From an uncultured Pseudomonadales bacterium (GTDB lineage: Bacteria > Pseudomonadota > Gammaproteobacteria > Pseudomonadales > Azotimanducaceae), in assembly GCA_958296195.1 (NCBI GenBank), contig OY282455.1, positions 2,852,001-2,916,000 on the forward strand: a stretch of DNA of 64,000 bases. The letters run 5' to 3'. Positions 32,589 to 40,846 of this stretch are shown one piece after another. The notes under the pieces are model-generated. The model was not told the origin of the DNA. It did not search any database and saw only the letters and a list, made by a program, of their open reading frames with translations. Numbering within the stretch: the stretch's first letter is position 1; every line of letters begins with the position of its first letter. The translations under genes and the position numbers were made by a program.

Positions 32589-32980
32589 CAGGCTTGGAAG
32601 GTGACGAAGCGGTCGGAGGCGCTCATGGCCTCCACGAGCTGGCCCAAGCCAACGATGGTGAAGGCTTCGTGGACCGTGGCGGCCGGCTTGTCGTAGCGCC
32701 GCCGCTCCGCGTCGCTCAACATGCCGCGCTTGAGGGCGTTGGCGATGCACAGGGCAAGCTCAATGCCGTGGGACCTTTGCAGCCTGACCCAACCAGCTTG
32801 CACATCCTGCTCGTCCTGGGGCGCAACGCCGCCCTCGGCAGCCGTCAGCACCGCGTCATGGTAGAAGAACACCCGATGGATGCGATGCCCCAAAGCCAAG
32901 GCGCTCTCCACAAAACCAAGCGCCGTCCTAGCGGCGGAGGAAGCGTAGGGAGCGCCATGCACGGCAACGGAAATGATCAC
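32588..32980 (-). CDS. tusD: Sulfurtransferase complex subunit TusD
   Basis: TusD is the DsrE-like subunit that carries the persulfide in TusBCD. The 130-residue protein has a Rossmann-like start (MIISVAVHGAPYASSAARTA), a VFFYHDAVL segment, and the active-site cysteine in ELALCIANALKRGM. It is the first gene of the minus-strand tusDCBE cluster and is divergent from tRNA-Ser. The relay serves MnmA, encoded at 13.6-14.7 kb. Confidence 0.92.
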   Translation of the reverse strand: MIISVAVHGAPYASSAARTALGFVESALALGHRIHRVFFYHDAVLTAAEGGVAPQDEQDVQAGWVRLQRSHGIELALCIANALKRGMLSDAERRRYDKPAATVHEAFTIVGLGQLVEAMSASDRFVTFQA

Positions 32981-33030
32981 GGCAAGCAGGCCCGCTCAAC
33001 AACGGCGGCAGTATAGCAGCCCGCACGGGG

Positions 33031-33059
33031 TTGAAGACGACACCGGAAAAGGACAATAT
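33031..33059 (+). promoter_or_regulatory. Candidate promoter of tRNA-Ser
   Basis: TTGAAG at 33031-33036 and CAATAT at 33054-33059 are spaced by 17 bp and lie just upstream of the tRNA. A C-rich discriminator follows. The spacing is ideal; the -10 match is moderate. Confidence 0.5.
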
Positions 33060-33068
33060 CGCCCCCCC

Positions 33069-33159
33069 GGAGGGGTGGCTGAGCGGTCGAAAGCACTGGT
33101 CTTGAAAACCAGCGAAGCTGTCAAAGCTTCCCAGGGTTCGAATCCCTGCCCCTCCGCCA
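33069..33159 (+). tRNA. tRNA-Ser (anticodon UGA)
   Basis: The acceptor stem pairs GGAGGGG (33069-33075) with CCCCTCC (33149-33155), the discriminator is G and the CCA end is encoded (33157-33159). The anticodon stem-loop CTGGT-CTTGAAA-ACCAG carries UGA. A long variable arm (class II, as for Ser) and the T-loop GGTTCGAATCC are present. The total is 91 bases. The tandem mobile units start at the next base, and its last 10 bases (CCCTCCGCCA) recur at every unit junction. Confidence 0.97.
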
Positions 33160-33647
33160 TAGCCGTTCGTAATTTTTCGGCATTTTTGCCCGTTTTCCGC
33201 CTAGTCCGAAAACCCAAATTTCCTTAAAAATCAATCTGTTGTCCAATTGGCACCTTGGGGGTTAGAATGCCGGCTTTCCACCGATGGGCTGCTCCGCATG
33301 GCCGATTTGGCGCTGGATTCGCGTTCCGACGAGGACGTTCCGCCGCTGGCTCCGGTGCATTTGCCGGAGTTCGACCAGTCGTAGTTGGCTGATCTGCTGC
33401 AATCCGATGTACGGGGGCTTCGGGATGCCCTTTGACGGCCCCTTGCCCGTCCGCAGGGGCGCCCTTGGCTGATGACTAGGGGGTGCCTTGGCGGGCCATG
33501 CGTCCTTGGATGCGTACGTCGGCTCATTCTGGATGCGCCATTCATGGGGGCGCGAAACAGACGGCGAATTTGCGCCAGTTTAATTTTCAGGCAAGCTATT
33601 GATTTTATTTAGAAAAACGGAAAATGCCGAAAAACTGCGAACGGTTA
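33160..33647 (+). mobile_element. 488-bp mini-element nested in unit 1
   Basis: It has a complete left end (33160) and a right end whose arm finishes at 33647 (AACTGCGAACGGTTA, slightly diverged). The interior is only the conserved left region with the leader ORF and the conserved right region, like a MITE. Unlike the other right ends it is not followed by the spacer GCCCTCCGCCA, so it is not an independent junction. Confidence 0.6.
33298..33384 (+). pseudogene. Leader ORF of unit 1, frameshifted
   Basis: Twenty-eight codons start at a conserved ATG (MADLALDSRSDEDVPPLAP and on). Compared with unit 4, a 2-base loss near 33382 creates the stop. The lost continuation can still be read in another frame as SWLICCNPMYGGFGMPFDG, matching SWLMCRNPTHGRFGVPFDS of unit 4. 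An ancestral protein with a Cys-containing motif is implied. Confidence 0.5.
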
Positions 33648-34247
33648 GGCAATTCCCCCCTCTGTTGAAAACTCGGCTCATGGGCGACGGTGCAGAGTCT
33701 CTAGGGGTAGGGGACGGGATCGAACATCAGCCGCCTAACCCCCTCCGACAGCGTGGCCCAAAGCCCCTTCGGATGCGCCCCCTCGGCAGCGTCCGCGCCA
33801 ATGCGCCTGAGCGGATGCGCTCGCTCAGCCGCCCACCGCCGGCGCAAGCCGCCTAGCCTCACCCTTCGGGGCGACCTGCGGAGCAACGCTCCGAGACGGC
33901 GCTCGCCCAGACGGCGGGAAACGCCCCCAAAACACGCCCACGCCCCGCCAAGAACTGAAAACACACCCGAAACGACCCGAACCAGGCCGTTCCGCATCGC
34001 TCCGAGGACGCCAGCGAGCGCTGGCAGGGGAAAGCCTGCGGCAAAATGGGGCTGGAAAAGGCTACAGTGCAAGTCCCTCGTGTGTGAACGGTGATCTTTT
34101 GGGGAAATCGGCATATGATAGCGCCGTGGTTATGAAACTTGTTTGGAAGTTATCCGGCTTGGGGTATGGCCCCGAAGTCCGGTGGCGGTCTGTGTTAAGC
34201 CATCACCTTTGTGGGATGGTTTGTTTGTGAGGAATTAGGAGGGACAC
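33648..34247. other. 600-bp interval without a confident gene
   Basis: The first two thirds are very GC-rich; a 137-codon minus-strand ORF (33701-34114) rich in Arg, Gly and Leu crosses it but has no motif I recognise and I do not call it. From about 34075 the composition turns AT-richer, matching the following gene. AGGAGG at 34237-34242 is the ribosome-binding site of that gene. Confidence 0.5.
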
Positions 34248-35000
34248 GTGCCGAATGCGGGCAAAAACAATACGACCATTGCGCACCTGTTCGATTTGTT
34301 GGATAGATGGCGGCACTTGCCAGCTTATCAACTCGAACGTCGGGCCGATATATTCTTCGCGTTGTTTCTGCCTGAAGTGTTAGGAAAGCATCTTAAAGTT
34401 GACATAAATCCAATTCTTGTCCCTGAATTTCCGATCAAAAAGGAAAGTAACAACCAGTCCAAAAAGGCTGACTACCTTGCACTGTCCAAGGATGGGGAAC
34501 GGGCTTTCCTAATTGAGCTAAAGACTGACATGAGGTCAATAGATGAAGATCAAATTAAGTTCCTAAAATGCACAGCCCGAAAAGGAATAGACGAAATAGT
34601 TGAGGGGTTGAAGTCAATTGCTAAGAGCGAAAGTGTGCGAAGGAATCCGCAAACTAGAGGGCAATACTTCCGTTTGTTTCACGAATTAGAGGAATGTGGC
34701 CTTATTAAAATACCCAATAGGGATGACTTGGAGAAGCTTCTTCCTTCTGGCCAATGCAGAACGCCCGAATACGAAAAGTGCATTGAGAAGGTTGAAATTG
34801 GCAAATGCCCCAGAAGTCTAGAAATTGTGTATATCCTGCCGGACGAGTGGGCCGAGAAAATCGAAGCCTTGAAGCGCGATATACGGAAAATATACTTCAA
34901 AGATTTTTCAGAACATGCGAAGCAACAAGGTATCATCGGCAGACGGTTTTCAAAATCCTTGGATTGCTGGAAAAAGCAGGCTGAGCTATGTCTTCCCTAG
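34248..35000 (+). CDS. PD-(D/E)xK-type protein, low GC, cargo of unit 1
   Basis: This 250-residue protein is visibly AT-richer than its neighbours, a sign of transfer. It starts at GTG 34248 with AGGAGG 5 bases upstream. The middle segment KKADYLALSKDG followed by AFLIELKTD fits the D...E-x-K core of the PD-(D/E)xK nuclease fold (about residues 78-101). The rest is charged and helical. The 3' end overlaps the start of a DUF2779-like gene by 13 bases, so the two were probably one operon. A role in DNA processing or defence is inference from the fold. Confidence 0.6.
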   Translation: MPNAGKNNTTIAHLFDLLDRWRHLPAYQLERRADIFFALFLPEVLGKHLKVDINPILVPEFPIKKESNNQSKKADYLALSKDGERAFLIELKTDMRSIDEDQIKFLKCTARKGIDEIVEGLKSIAKSESVRRNPQTRGQYFRLFHELEECGLIKIPNRDDLEKLLPSGQCRTPEYEKCIEKVEIGKCPRSLEIVYILPDEWAEKIEALKRDIRKIYFKDFSEHAKQQGIIGRRFSKSLDCWKKQAELCLP

Positions 35001-35353
35001 TCATCAATCACCCCTGCCTCTCCAAATCCACCTACCTAACCGGCAAGCAGTGCCATCTACGCCTTTGGCACGACTTCCACGCCCGCGATCTTGCCACCCC
35101 CGCCGACGAGGCGCTGCAACTCGTCTTCGACACCGGCCATGAAGTAGGCGAGCTTGCCTGCCGGCGCTATCCCGGCGGGCATCTGATCGCGCACGATCAC
35201 AAGCATGTGCCGGAGGCGCTGGAGGAGACGCGGCGGGTCATCGATGCGAACGCGGCACCGGCGCTTTTTGAGGCCGCGTTTGAGCATGAGCATGTCTTGG
35301 TCCGCGCCGATGTGCTCGATCGCCTGCCTGACGGTGATTGGCGAGGCCGTTGA
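34988..35353 (+). pseudogene. 5' fragment of a DUF2779-family gene
   Basis: The first 121 codons look like the start of a DUF2779 protein (LSKSTYLTGKQCHLRLWHDF, then FDTGHEVGELA and FEHEHVLVRADVLDRLPDGDW). Full members run to several hundred residues and are RecB/Cas4-like nuclease relatives. Here the protein is cut just where the next motif should follow, and the sequence soon passes into the conserved right region of the mobile unit. It is probably non-functional. Confidence 0.6.
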
Positions 35354-35610
35354 CTTCAGCCCCGCACCCCTGGACGCTCAGATTGACGCCCGCCAATTCC
35401 ACTTGGGCGGGCAGGTGGACGCGGGGGCGCTGGATCATGGCGAGTGTGTCCTTGGCTGTTGGTCGGGGATGCGCCCTGGCGGGCCATGCGCCGCTGAATG
35501 CGGGCGGCGGCTCGCTCTGGAAGCGCCGTTTCATGATGGCACGAAAAAGATGGCGAATTTGTGCCAGTTTAATTTTCAGGCAAGCTGTTGATTTTATTCA
35601 GGAAAAACGG

Positions 35611-35675
35611 AAAATGCCGAAAAATTGCGAACGGCTAGCCCTCCGCCATAGCCGTTCGCAATTTTTCGGCATTTT
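35611..35675. repeat. Unit 1/unit 2 junction palindrome
   Basis: The left arm 35611-35637 and right arm 35649-35675 are perfect inverted repeats of 27 bp. The spacer 35638-35648 is GCCCTCCGCCA; its last 10 bases equal the 3' end of tRNA-Ser. Beyond 27 bp the arms continue as imperfect repeats. As single strand or RNA it would fold into a long hairpin presenting the tRNA end in the loop. Confidence 0.9.
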
Positions 35676-35786
35676 TGCCCGTTTTCCGCCTAGTCCGAAA
35701 ACCAAAATTTCCTTAAAAATCAATCTGTTGTCCAATTGGCGCCTTGGGGGTTAGAATGCCGGCTTTCCACCGATGGGCTGCTCCGC

Positions 35787-35987
35787 ATGGCCGATTCGGC
35801 GCTGGATTCGCGTTCCGACGAGAACGTTCCGCCGCTGGCTCCGGTGCATTTGCCGGAGTTCGGTCTGGACGTGGGCTGGATCATGTGCCCGAACTTCGGG
35901 GTTCACTGCGATGGGGGCGGCGCTTCGGGCAAGGGCGACGGGCGCTACCGTCTGAATTTCAGAACGGGCCGGGAAATTTGTAGTTGA
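35787..35987 (+). pseudogene. Leader ORF of unit 2, truncated
   Basis: Sixty-six codons start at the same conserved ATG as in units 1 and 4 (MADSALDSRSDENVPPLAP). They continue in frame through GWIMCPNFGVHCDGGG and DGRYRLNFRTGREICS, then stop. The pattern W-x-M-C-x-N with FGV looks like the N-terminal zinc-ribbon part of a transposase-like protein, cut short here. It is the longest version in the array with an intact motif. Confidence 0.45.
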
Positions 35988-36042
35988 GGCTCCGTATTCG
36001 GGCTATGGTGGCTGGAACGAAACGCAATTGATGGGAACAGGC

Positions 36043-36138
36043 ATGATCAAGACCCTAGAAGACGAGGGATCGAAGGCCGCCAACGGTAAGAAACCGTGGT
36101 CAAAGCCGACCGTGCGGCCAATGGACGTGATCACATGA
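36043..36138 (+). CDS. 31-codon mini-ORF resembling a lasso-peptide leader
   Basis: The ORF starts at ATG 36043 and ends at TGA 36136-36138. Its second half, GKKPWSKPTVRPMDVIT, resembles the K-x-W-x-K-P-x-(V/L)-x-x-(L/M)-(D/E) pattern of lasso-peptide leader regions, but there is no core peptide and no lasso cyclase or protease gene nearby. It may be an orphan or chance ORF; GGGAACAGG just upstream is a modest ribosome-binding site. Confidence 0.3.
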   Translation: MIKTLEDEGSKAANGKKPWSKPTVRPMDVIT

Positions 36139-36241
36139 ACGCGGTCGGGATACGGCCCTTGCACCCCCACCCAATCATCCCCATGCGAGGAAGCCGAAGG
36201 CTACGATCCCCGATGTCGTAGAAGTGGCGATAAGGGGCTTC

Positions 36242-36598
36242 TCAATTACTTTCCTCGCTCCTTCTGGACAGACAGTCCTTTTCGGCTTTCAGGGTCAGCA
36301 GTTCGGTTTCCCGTTGGGCAGCGGTTTTCTCCGCCTGTCCCTTCTCCAGCGCGTTGCCGATGCCGAAATCCCCTAGGAAGCCACCGATCGAGGCGATGTT
36401 GATCTCCGAACCTTCGGCAACTTGCCGGCGGAATTCGGCCACCTTCGCCAACTCGATCTCTATGTCCTCACAGGTGTAGCGATCCCTTTCCACACCGGAA
36501 ACGGTCTGCATCCTGCCGTATCTTTTGGTGGCGCATCCGCCGGCCACCAATGCAAGCGCGACAGTTGCGGCCAAGGCGATCTGAATTCGATTGGTCAT
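36242..36598 (-). CDS. Small lipoprotein, cargo of unit 2
   Basis: The 118-residue protein has a clear lipoprotein signal: MTNRIQIALAATVALALVAGGC, with lipobox LVAGGC and the acylated Cys at residue 22. The mature part is charged and helical, with a short Gly-rich stretch (GGFLGDFGIGNALEKGQAEK) that may be a membrane-contacting loop. ATG 36598 has AGGAGT upstream. No family recognised. Bases 36670-36712, just upstream, repeat part of its own coding sequence (36402-36443) imperfectly. Confidence 0.65.
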   Translation of the reverse strand: MTNRIQIALAATVALALVAGGCATKRYGRMQTVSGVERDRYTCEDIEIELAKVAEFRRQVAEGSEINIASIGGFLGDFGIGNALEKGQAEKTAAQRETELLTLKAEKDCLSRRSEESN

Positions 36599-36811
36599 TG
36601 AAGCACTCCTGTTGATGATTCGGATGAGTTTATGGCGGGATATGCGGCTGCACAACATCGCCCGAAGGCGATTCTCCGAACCTTCGGCAACTTGCTGACG
36701 GAATTCGGCCACCTAATGCCACTTTAGGGAAGTATATTCCTTTTTCATTTTCAATGGGTTAGGGTATATATACCTAAAAACTCGGAACGGCTAGCACAAT
36801 CAGAGGAAGCT

Positions 36812-37027
36812 ATGCAAGCAACATACTCACAAATTCGGTCTTGGGTTAGAGAACGGTACGGTTGGCAGCCCAAAACTTGTTGGATTGCTCACTGCAAGGA
36901 ATTGGCGGGCCTGCCAGTTAGTCGCGCCCCGAATCGCCAGGGCACGGGCACGGAGCGGGCAAATCCCTGTCCGCCAGATAAGCAGGAGGCCATCTTCAGT
37001 GCGTTCCGGCACTTCAAGATGCTTTAG
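36812..37027 (+). CDS. 71-residue conserved hypothetical, cargo of unit 2
   Basis: It starts at ATG 36812 with AGAGGA 3 bases before it. The sequence (YGWQPKTCWIAHCKELAGLP, then a CPPDKQEAIFSAFRHF end) strikes me as a small conserved family seen in many bacteria, but I cannot assign it a function. It stands between the lipoprotein gene and the trxB fragment and reads in the direction of the unit. Confidence 0.55.
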   Translation: MQATYSQIRSWVRERYGWQPKTCWIAHCKELAGLPVSRAPNRQGTGTERANPCPPDKQEAIFSAFRHFKML

Positions 37028-37125
37028 AATAGATAACCCCCCTGAAGCAGTTTGCGACTGCCGCTGCCGGCCGCAGGCGCAGAGCGAGCGGTTGGACATC
37101 GCCCTGAATGCGGCGGGCAAGATAG

Positions 37126-37296
<171 letters not shown>

Positions 37297-37373
37297 TGAT
37301 GACACGAAAAAGATGGCGAATTTGCGCCAGTTTAATTTTCAGGCAAGCTGTTGTTTTTATTTAGGAAAAACGG

Positions 37374-37438
37374 AAAATGCCGAAAAATTGCGAACGGCTA
37401 GCCCTCCGCCATAGCCGTTCGCAATTTTTCGGCATTTT
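37374..37438. repeat. Unit 2/unit 3 junction palindrome
   Basis: Arms 37374-37400 and 37412-37438 are perfect 27-bp inverted repeats flanking spacer GCCCTCCGCCA (37401-37411), identical to the junction at 35611-35675. Confidence 0.9.
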
Positions 37439-37546
37439 TGCCCGTTTCCCGACTAGGTCTAAAACCAGAATTTCCTTAAAAATCAATCCATTGTCAAATT
37501 GGCGCTTGGGGGTTAGAACGGAAACTTTCCCCAAGAGGCGGTTCGC

Positions 37547-37624
37547 ATGGCCGAATTGGCGCCGGATTCTCGGTCCGGCTCGGCGAAGCGTTTCCTGGCG
37601 CAAAGCCTGCCGTTCGCGGACTGA
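37547..37624 (+). pseudogene. Leader ORF of unit 3, short diverged form
   Basis: Twenty-five codons start at the conserved ATG (MAELAPDSRSGSAKRFLAQS) and stop before the Cys motif. Only the first ten residues match the other copies. Confidence 0.35.
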
Positions 37625-37836
37625 TCGGACGAGGGATGGGGAACTATGGGCGGAACGTGATCGAGCATTGGGCGCCGACCGGCGGCTAGCTCTGGATGCG
37701 CCATTCACGCTGGCACGAACAAGAGAGAGTTGCGCTAGGAGTTGAGATCCAAGATTGACAAGTATTGGGATGGAGTTAAATTGAGACACTATCGCTTTTT
37801 GCGTTTCCATCCTTCACTCTGACTGGAGATTCCTTC

Positions 37837-38634
37837 ATGACTGTTAGACTTTGGGGCTTACTCTCCATCGCTCTACTGCTGCAACCGCAGGCGCATGGGG
37901 CCTATTCGGACGTGTACAACAAGGTCAATCCGCTCATGGACGTCCATGAAACGGCTTGTAAGGCCGTCGCCCAAGCGGCGATTCTGGCTTACAAAGCGGA
38001 ACGGCGGGGAGTGCTGCGGCGCAAATGGATGCGCGGCATTGCCAGAAGCATTGGGCATCAAGCGGAGAAGGCCATAGCCGACGCGGTGGCCGTGGATGAA
38101 GCCGGCGCCGAACAGTTGACCGATGCGCTCGACATGCGGGACTTCATGGGCGAGGTTGTGCAGCGCATCTACCGCCCTGATGAGTTCTCTTGGCCCATGC
38201 GGACAGGCTACTTGTCCGGCTCAAGCGACTATCAGGAGACTGTCTGCACTTGGCTGCACACCGAGTGCGCCGCGCGCGTGGCAGCAGTGCTGACGGACCC
38301 GCAGTTTTCCGAGGAAGCACACAGGACCCGTTTTGCGCTACAAAGGTGGAGGGGCAGCGCAATTGCATCAATCGAGACTGTTCTTGAGTGGTGGGGCACT
38401 GGTTATACGTCTGACGAACCCACAGACGCCCAATGGGGAGATTTGGCGCTCTACTCCAAATGGGCGGAACCCCTTGAGAAATGCGAAGACACTCTAGAGG
38501 AACATCCCTTCAATAATGACCCCGCCACCCCGCCGCGACTTTTGGCCTTGCCAGACTCACTCATCATCCCGCCCCCTAGTGCGCATAGTCACCAGATGGA
38601 TTCGGAGGGCTCGCTGCCCACCGAGGGCGAGTGA
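37837..38634 (+). CDS. Secreted protein of unknown function, cargo of unit 3
   Basis: The 265-residue protein has a signal peptide (MTVRLWGLLSIALLLQPQAHG, cleavage about residue 21-22). The mature part is mostly helical and acidic, with four cysteines (in HETACKAV, ETVCTWLH, HTECAAR and EKCEDTL) that could form two disulfides, and a Pro/Ser-rich acidic C-terminus. GGAGATTCCTTC precedes the ATG. I recognise no family. It is the only substantial gene in the unit. Confidence 0.6.
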   Translation: MTVRLWGLLSIALLLQPQAHGAYSDVYNKVNPLMDVHETACKAVAQAAILAYKAERRGVLRRKWMRGIARSIGHQAEKAIADAVAVDEAGAEQLTDALDMRDFMGEVVQRIYRPDEFSWPMRTGYLSGSSDYQETVCTWLHTECAARVAAVLTDPQFSEEAHRTRFALQRWRGSAIASIETVLEWWGTGYTSDEPTDAQWGDLALYSKWAEPLEKCEDTLEEHPFNNDPATPPRLLALPDSLIIPPPSAHSHQMDSEGSLPTEGE

Positions 38635-38758
38635 CGGTGCCAAAGCTGTAGGTCCGCTTGAATTGAGGAGGGGGACAGCGTAACGGTCTCGAAAAAGATG
38701 GCGGATTTGCGCCAGTCTAATTTTCAGGCAACCTATTGATTTTATTCAGGAAAAATGA

Positions 38759-38823
38759 AAAATGCCGAAAAATTGCGAACGGCTAGCCCTCCGCCATAGC
38801 CGTTCGGGATTTTTCGGCATTTT
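38759..38823. repeat. Unit 3/unit 4 junction palindrome
   Basis: Arms 38759-38785 and 38797-38823 flank the spacer GCCCTCCGCCA (38786-38796). The right arm differs at a few bases (CGGGATTTTT in place of CGCAATTTTT), so it is slightly imperfect. Confidence 0.88.
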
Positions 38824-38934
38824 CGCCCGTTTCCCGCCTAGTCCGAAAACCCGAATTTCCTTAAAAATCAATCCCTTGTCAAATTGGAGCCTTGGGGGTT
38901 AGAATGCCGGCTTTCCACCGAGGGGCTGCTCCGC

Positions 38935-39189
38935 ATGGCCGATTTGGCGCTGGATGCGCGTTCCGGCGGGGACGTTCCGCCGCTGGCTCCGGTGCATTTG
39001 CCGGAGTTCGGCCAGTCGGTCAGTTGGCTGATGTGCCGCAATCCGACGCACGGTCGATTCGGGGTTCCCTTTGACAGCACTGCCCGTCGTGGAGCCGTCC
39101 GTCAGCGGCGTCATGGCGGGGCGCCCTTGGTTGTCGACGAGGGGTGCGCCCTAGCGGACCATGCGCCCTTTGTTGCTGGTGTTCAGTAA
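38935..39189 (+). pseudogene. Leader ORF of unit 4
   Basis: Eighty-four codons start at the conserved ATG (MADLALDARSGGDVPPLAP), continue through SWLMCRNPTHGRFGVPFD, then turn into Arg/Gly-rich sequence that no longer agrees with the other copies. Probably the 5' part of a once longer gene. Confidence 0.45.
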
Positions 39190-40553
39190 AGCGGGAATTG
39201 CGAACGGCTGGAGCATTTACGGCTTTTGAGGCCGTCTGCGTCTTGGTCCACCTTGGCGTTGGCGTCCACGGTGCTGTGCGGGGCGGCCTGCTCCCTGCTC
39301 GCTTCGGCGCGGCGTTCGGGCGGCAGCAGTTTCGGGTGTACGTCTGGCCACAGGGCGCGTACTCTGCGCGAAGCTGCTTGGGACAGGGTGGGGATGCCGC
39401 AGGACCAAGGGGGCACTGCGAAGGGGTCCATCTGGTCCTTGCTTTGCTCGTCCGCCCACAGGAAGCCGGCATGCACCAGTCCCTCGAAGAGTTTCTTGAC
39501 GGCCTTATGAGAGCGCGCACCCGCTCTTTTACAAGCCGCCTCGATGTCACTGTTCGTCAGGACTGCGAACCCTCCTTGCGCCTGTGCAGTCTCCGTGACG
39601 GCGCAAGCCGCCATCAGCAGGTCGTCCATCTCCAGGTCGTTCAGGCGGTCGATGTAGTAGCCGGATTTGGAGCGGGTGAAATCGGGCGTCGCCTGGCGCA
39701 CCGCGTCTGCCGTGATGGGGGTTCGGGTTGGGTGTCCGGAGTCCCATAGGGCTCGTCCCATAATCTGCAGGAAGTACGGATATCCGTGGGTCTCCTTCAT
39801 GATGAGGTCAGCGGCCTCGTCCGTGATGGCTGTCCGCATGGGCTTGGCGATCGCGTCCAGGCTGTCTGCGCGGGGAAGCAGCCCCAAGGGGCGCCTTCGG
39901 TTGTCCAGCCTGGACCAGAACGTGGCGTTCATTTTATTGAGCGCAGCCCGCAGGTTGGGGGTTCCGGCGAGGATCAGTTGGAGGTTGGCGCCTCCGGCTC
40001 GGGCGCTTTGCTCAGCGTTCAGCAGTTCCCTGCCTGTGTCAAGGGGCAGGGTGTGCGCCTCGTCGATGAGAATCAGGCAGGGCTTCCTGCCCAGTGTGCC
40101 GAGGGCGAGGGTGAGGGATGGCTCTAGGTGCTCCCTATGGGTTTCGATGGAGCCTTCGGCTTCAGCGAGTCCGGGCACGCCGGCGGTGCCGCCGACCAGT
40201 CGGGTTTCACTGGTTTGGATGCTTTTGGATTGGTTCGCCAGCGCGGTCAGGTGCTTGGCGAGCTTCTCCGGCGTTTTAAGCTCCGATATCTCCAGTTTGA
40301 CCACTTGCGCACCGCGCACCGCAGCCGCCGAGGCCATGTGCAGCATCAGTGCAGTCTTGCCGTTGCCGCGGGGTCCGAATAGCGCCATGGGGCCTTTGGC
40401 GTAATTTTTCGGATCGGCCATGCAGTCCAGGCAATCCTGAAAAACATTCAGCTCCTCTTCGCGCCCAGCCAAATACGGCGGCACCACGCCGGAGGTGGGT
40501 TGGAAGGGGTTCGTTTTTTTAGGCTTCTTGAGCTTGCCCATGCTGCTGTGCAT
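39183..40553 (-). CDS. AAA ATPase, cargo of unit 4
   Basis: The protein of about 456 residues has Walker A LFGPRGNGKTALML, Walker B PCLILIDEAHTL, and a sensor-1-like LQLILAGTPNLRAAL, then YPYFLQIMGRALWD, as in ATPases of the Orc/Cdc6-STAND neighbourhood. The C-terminal part (about residues 320-400) looks like a winged helix. A DNA- or partner-binding regulatory ATPase is plausible. I use ATG 40553; ATG 40541 is possible, and the frame is open to 40691. The 3' end runs over a remnant of the element right arm, so the last residues may be altered. It points against the unit direction. Confidence 0.7.
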   Translation of the reverse strand: MHSSMGKLKKPKKTNPFQPTSGVVPPYLAGREEELNVFQDCLDCMADPKNYAKGPMALFGPRGNGKTALMLHMASAAAVRGAQVVKLEISELKTPEKLAKHLTALANQSKSIQTSETRLVGGTAGVPGLAEAEGSIETHREHLEPSLTLALGTLGRKPCLILIDEAHTLPLDTGRELLNAEQSARAGGANLQLILAGTPNLRAALNKMNATFWSRLDNRRRPLGLLPRADSLDAIAKPMRTAITDEAADLIMKETHGYPYFLQIMGRALWDSGHPTRTPITADAVRQATPDFTRSKSGYYIDRLNDLEMDDLLMAACAVTETAQAQGGFAVLTNSDIEAACKRAGARSHKAVKKLFEGLVHAGFLWADEQSKDQMDPFAVPPWSCGIPTLSQAASRRVRALWPDVHPKLLPPERRAEASREQAAPHSTVDANAKVDQDADGLKSRKCSSRSQFPLY

Positions 40554-40846
40554 CAAACCAGTCGTTTCGATGTCAGCATTATGCCTTGTGAATTGGCCTG
40601 CAGCAACCCGGACCGACGGCTGTCGTTGCCTGCAGTGGCGCTTGCGTCCACGTCTGTTTCGGGGTGCCTTTGCCTTGGGCCGCATCGGCATCTACGGGCC
40701 GATCGGGCGGCTTTCGGGACGGTGCCGCTTTAGGCGGCAACCAGTTCTGCCCCTCTGTCGCCGCTATTCGTGATGGCGCGGAAACACAGTGAATTTGCGC
40801 CAGTTTAATTTTCATGCAAGATGTTGATTTTATTTAGGAAAAACGA

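Larger units (their letters stand above)
33160..35637 (+). mobile_element. tRNA-anchored terminal-repeat element, unit 1
   Basis: The unit begins at the base after the tRNA CCA with the conserved left end (TAGCCGTTCG then an AT-rich run) and finishes with the inverted right end at 35611-35637. It carries a frameshifted leader ORF, an internal right-end copy at 33563-33647 (so that 33160-33647 looks like a complete 488-bp mini-element), about 600 bp without a clear gene, a PD-(D/E)xK gene and a truncated DUF2779 gene. No recombinase is present, so it is non-autonomous or a remnant. Confidence 0.75.
37412..38785 (+). mobile_element. tRNA-anchored terminal-repeat element, unit 3
   Basis: This is the shortest unit. 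The left region is the most diverged (similarity fades after about 37560). Between ends it carries a 25-codon leader ORF, about 210 bp without a gene, and one secreted-protein gene. Its right region begins about 38689. Confidence 0.75.

Noticed and set aside
33701-34114. Minus-strand ORF of 137 codons in unit 1
   Set aside because: Arg/Gly-rich sequence in GC-rich DNA with no recognisable motif; kept only as part of the described interval.
39144-39749. Plus-strand ORF of 201 codons opposite the AAA ATPase gene
   Set aside because: It is antisense to a gene with clear Walker motifs and has no motif of its own.
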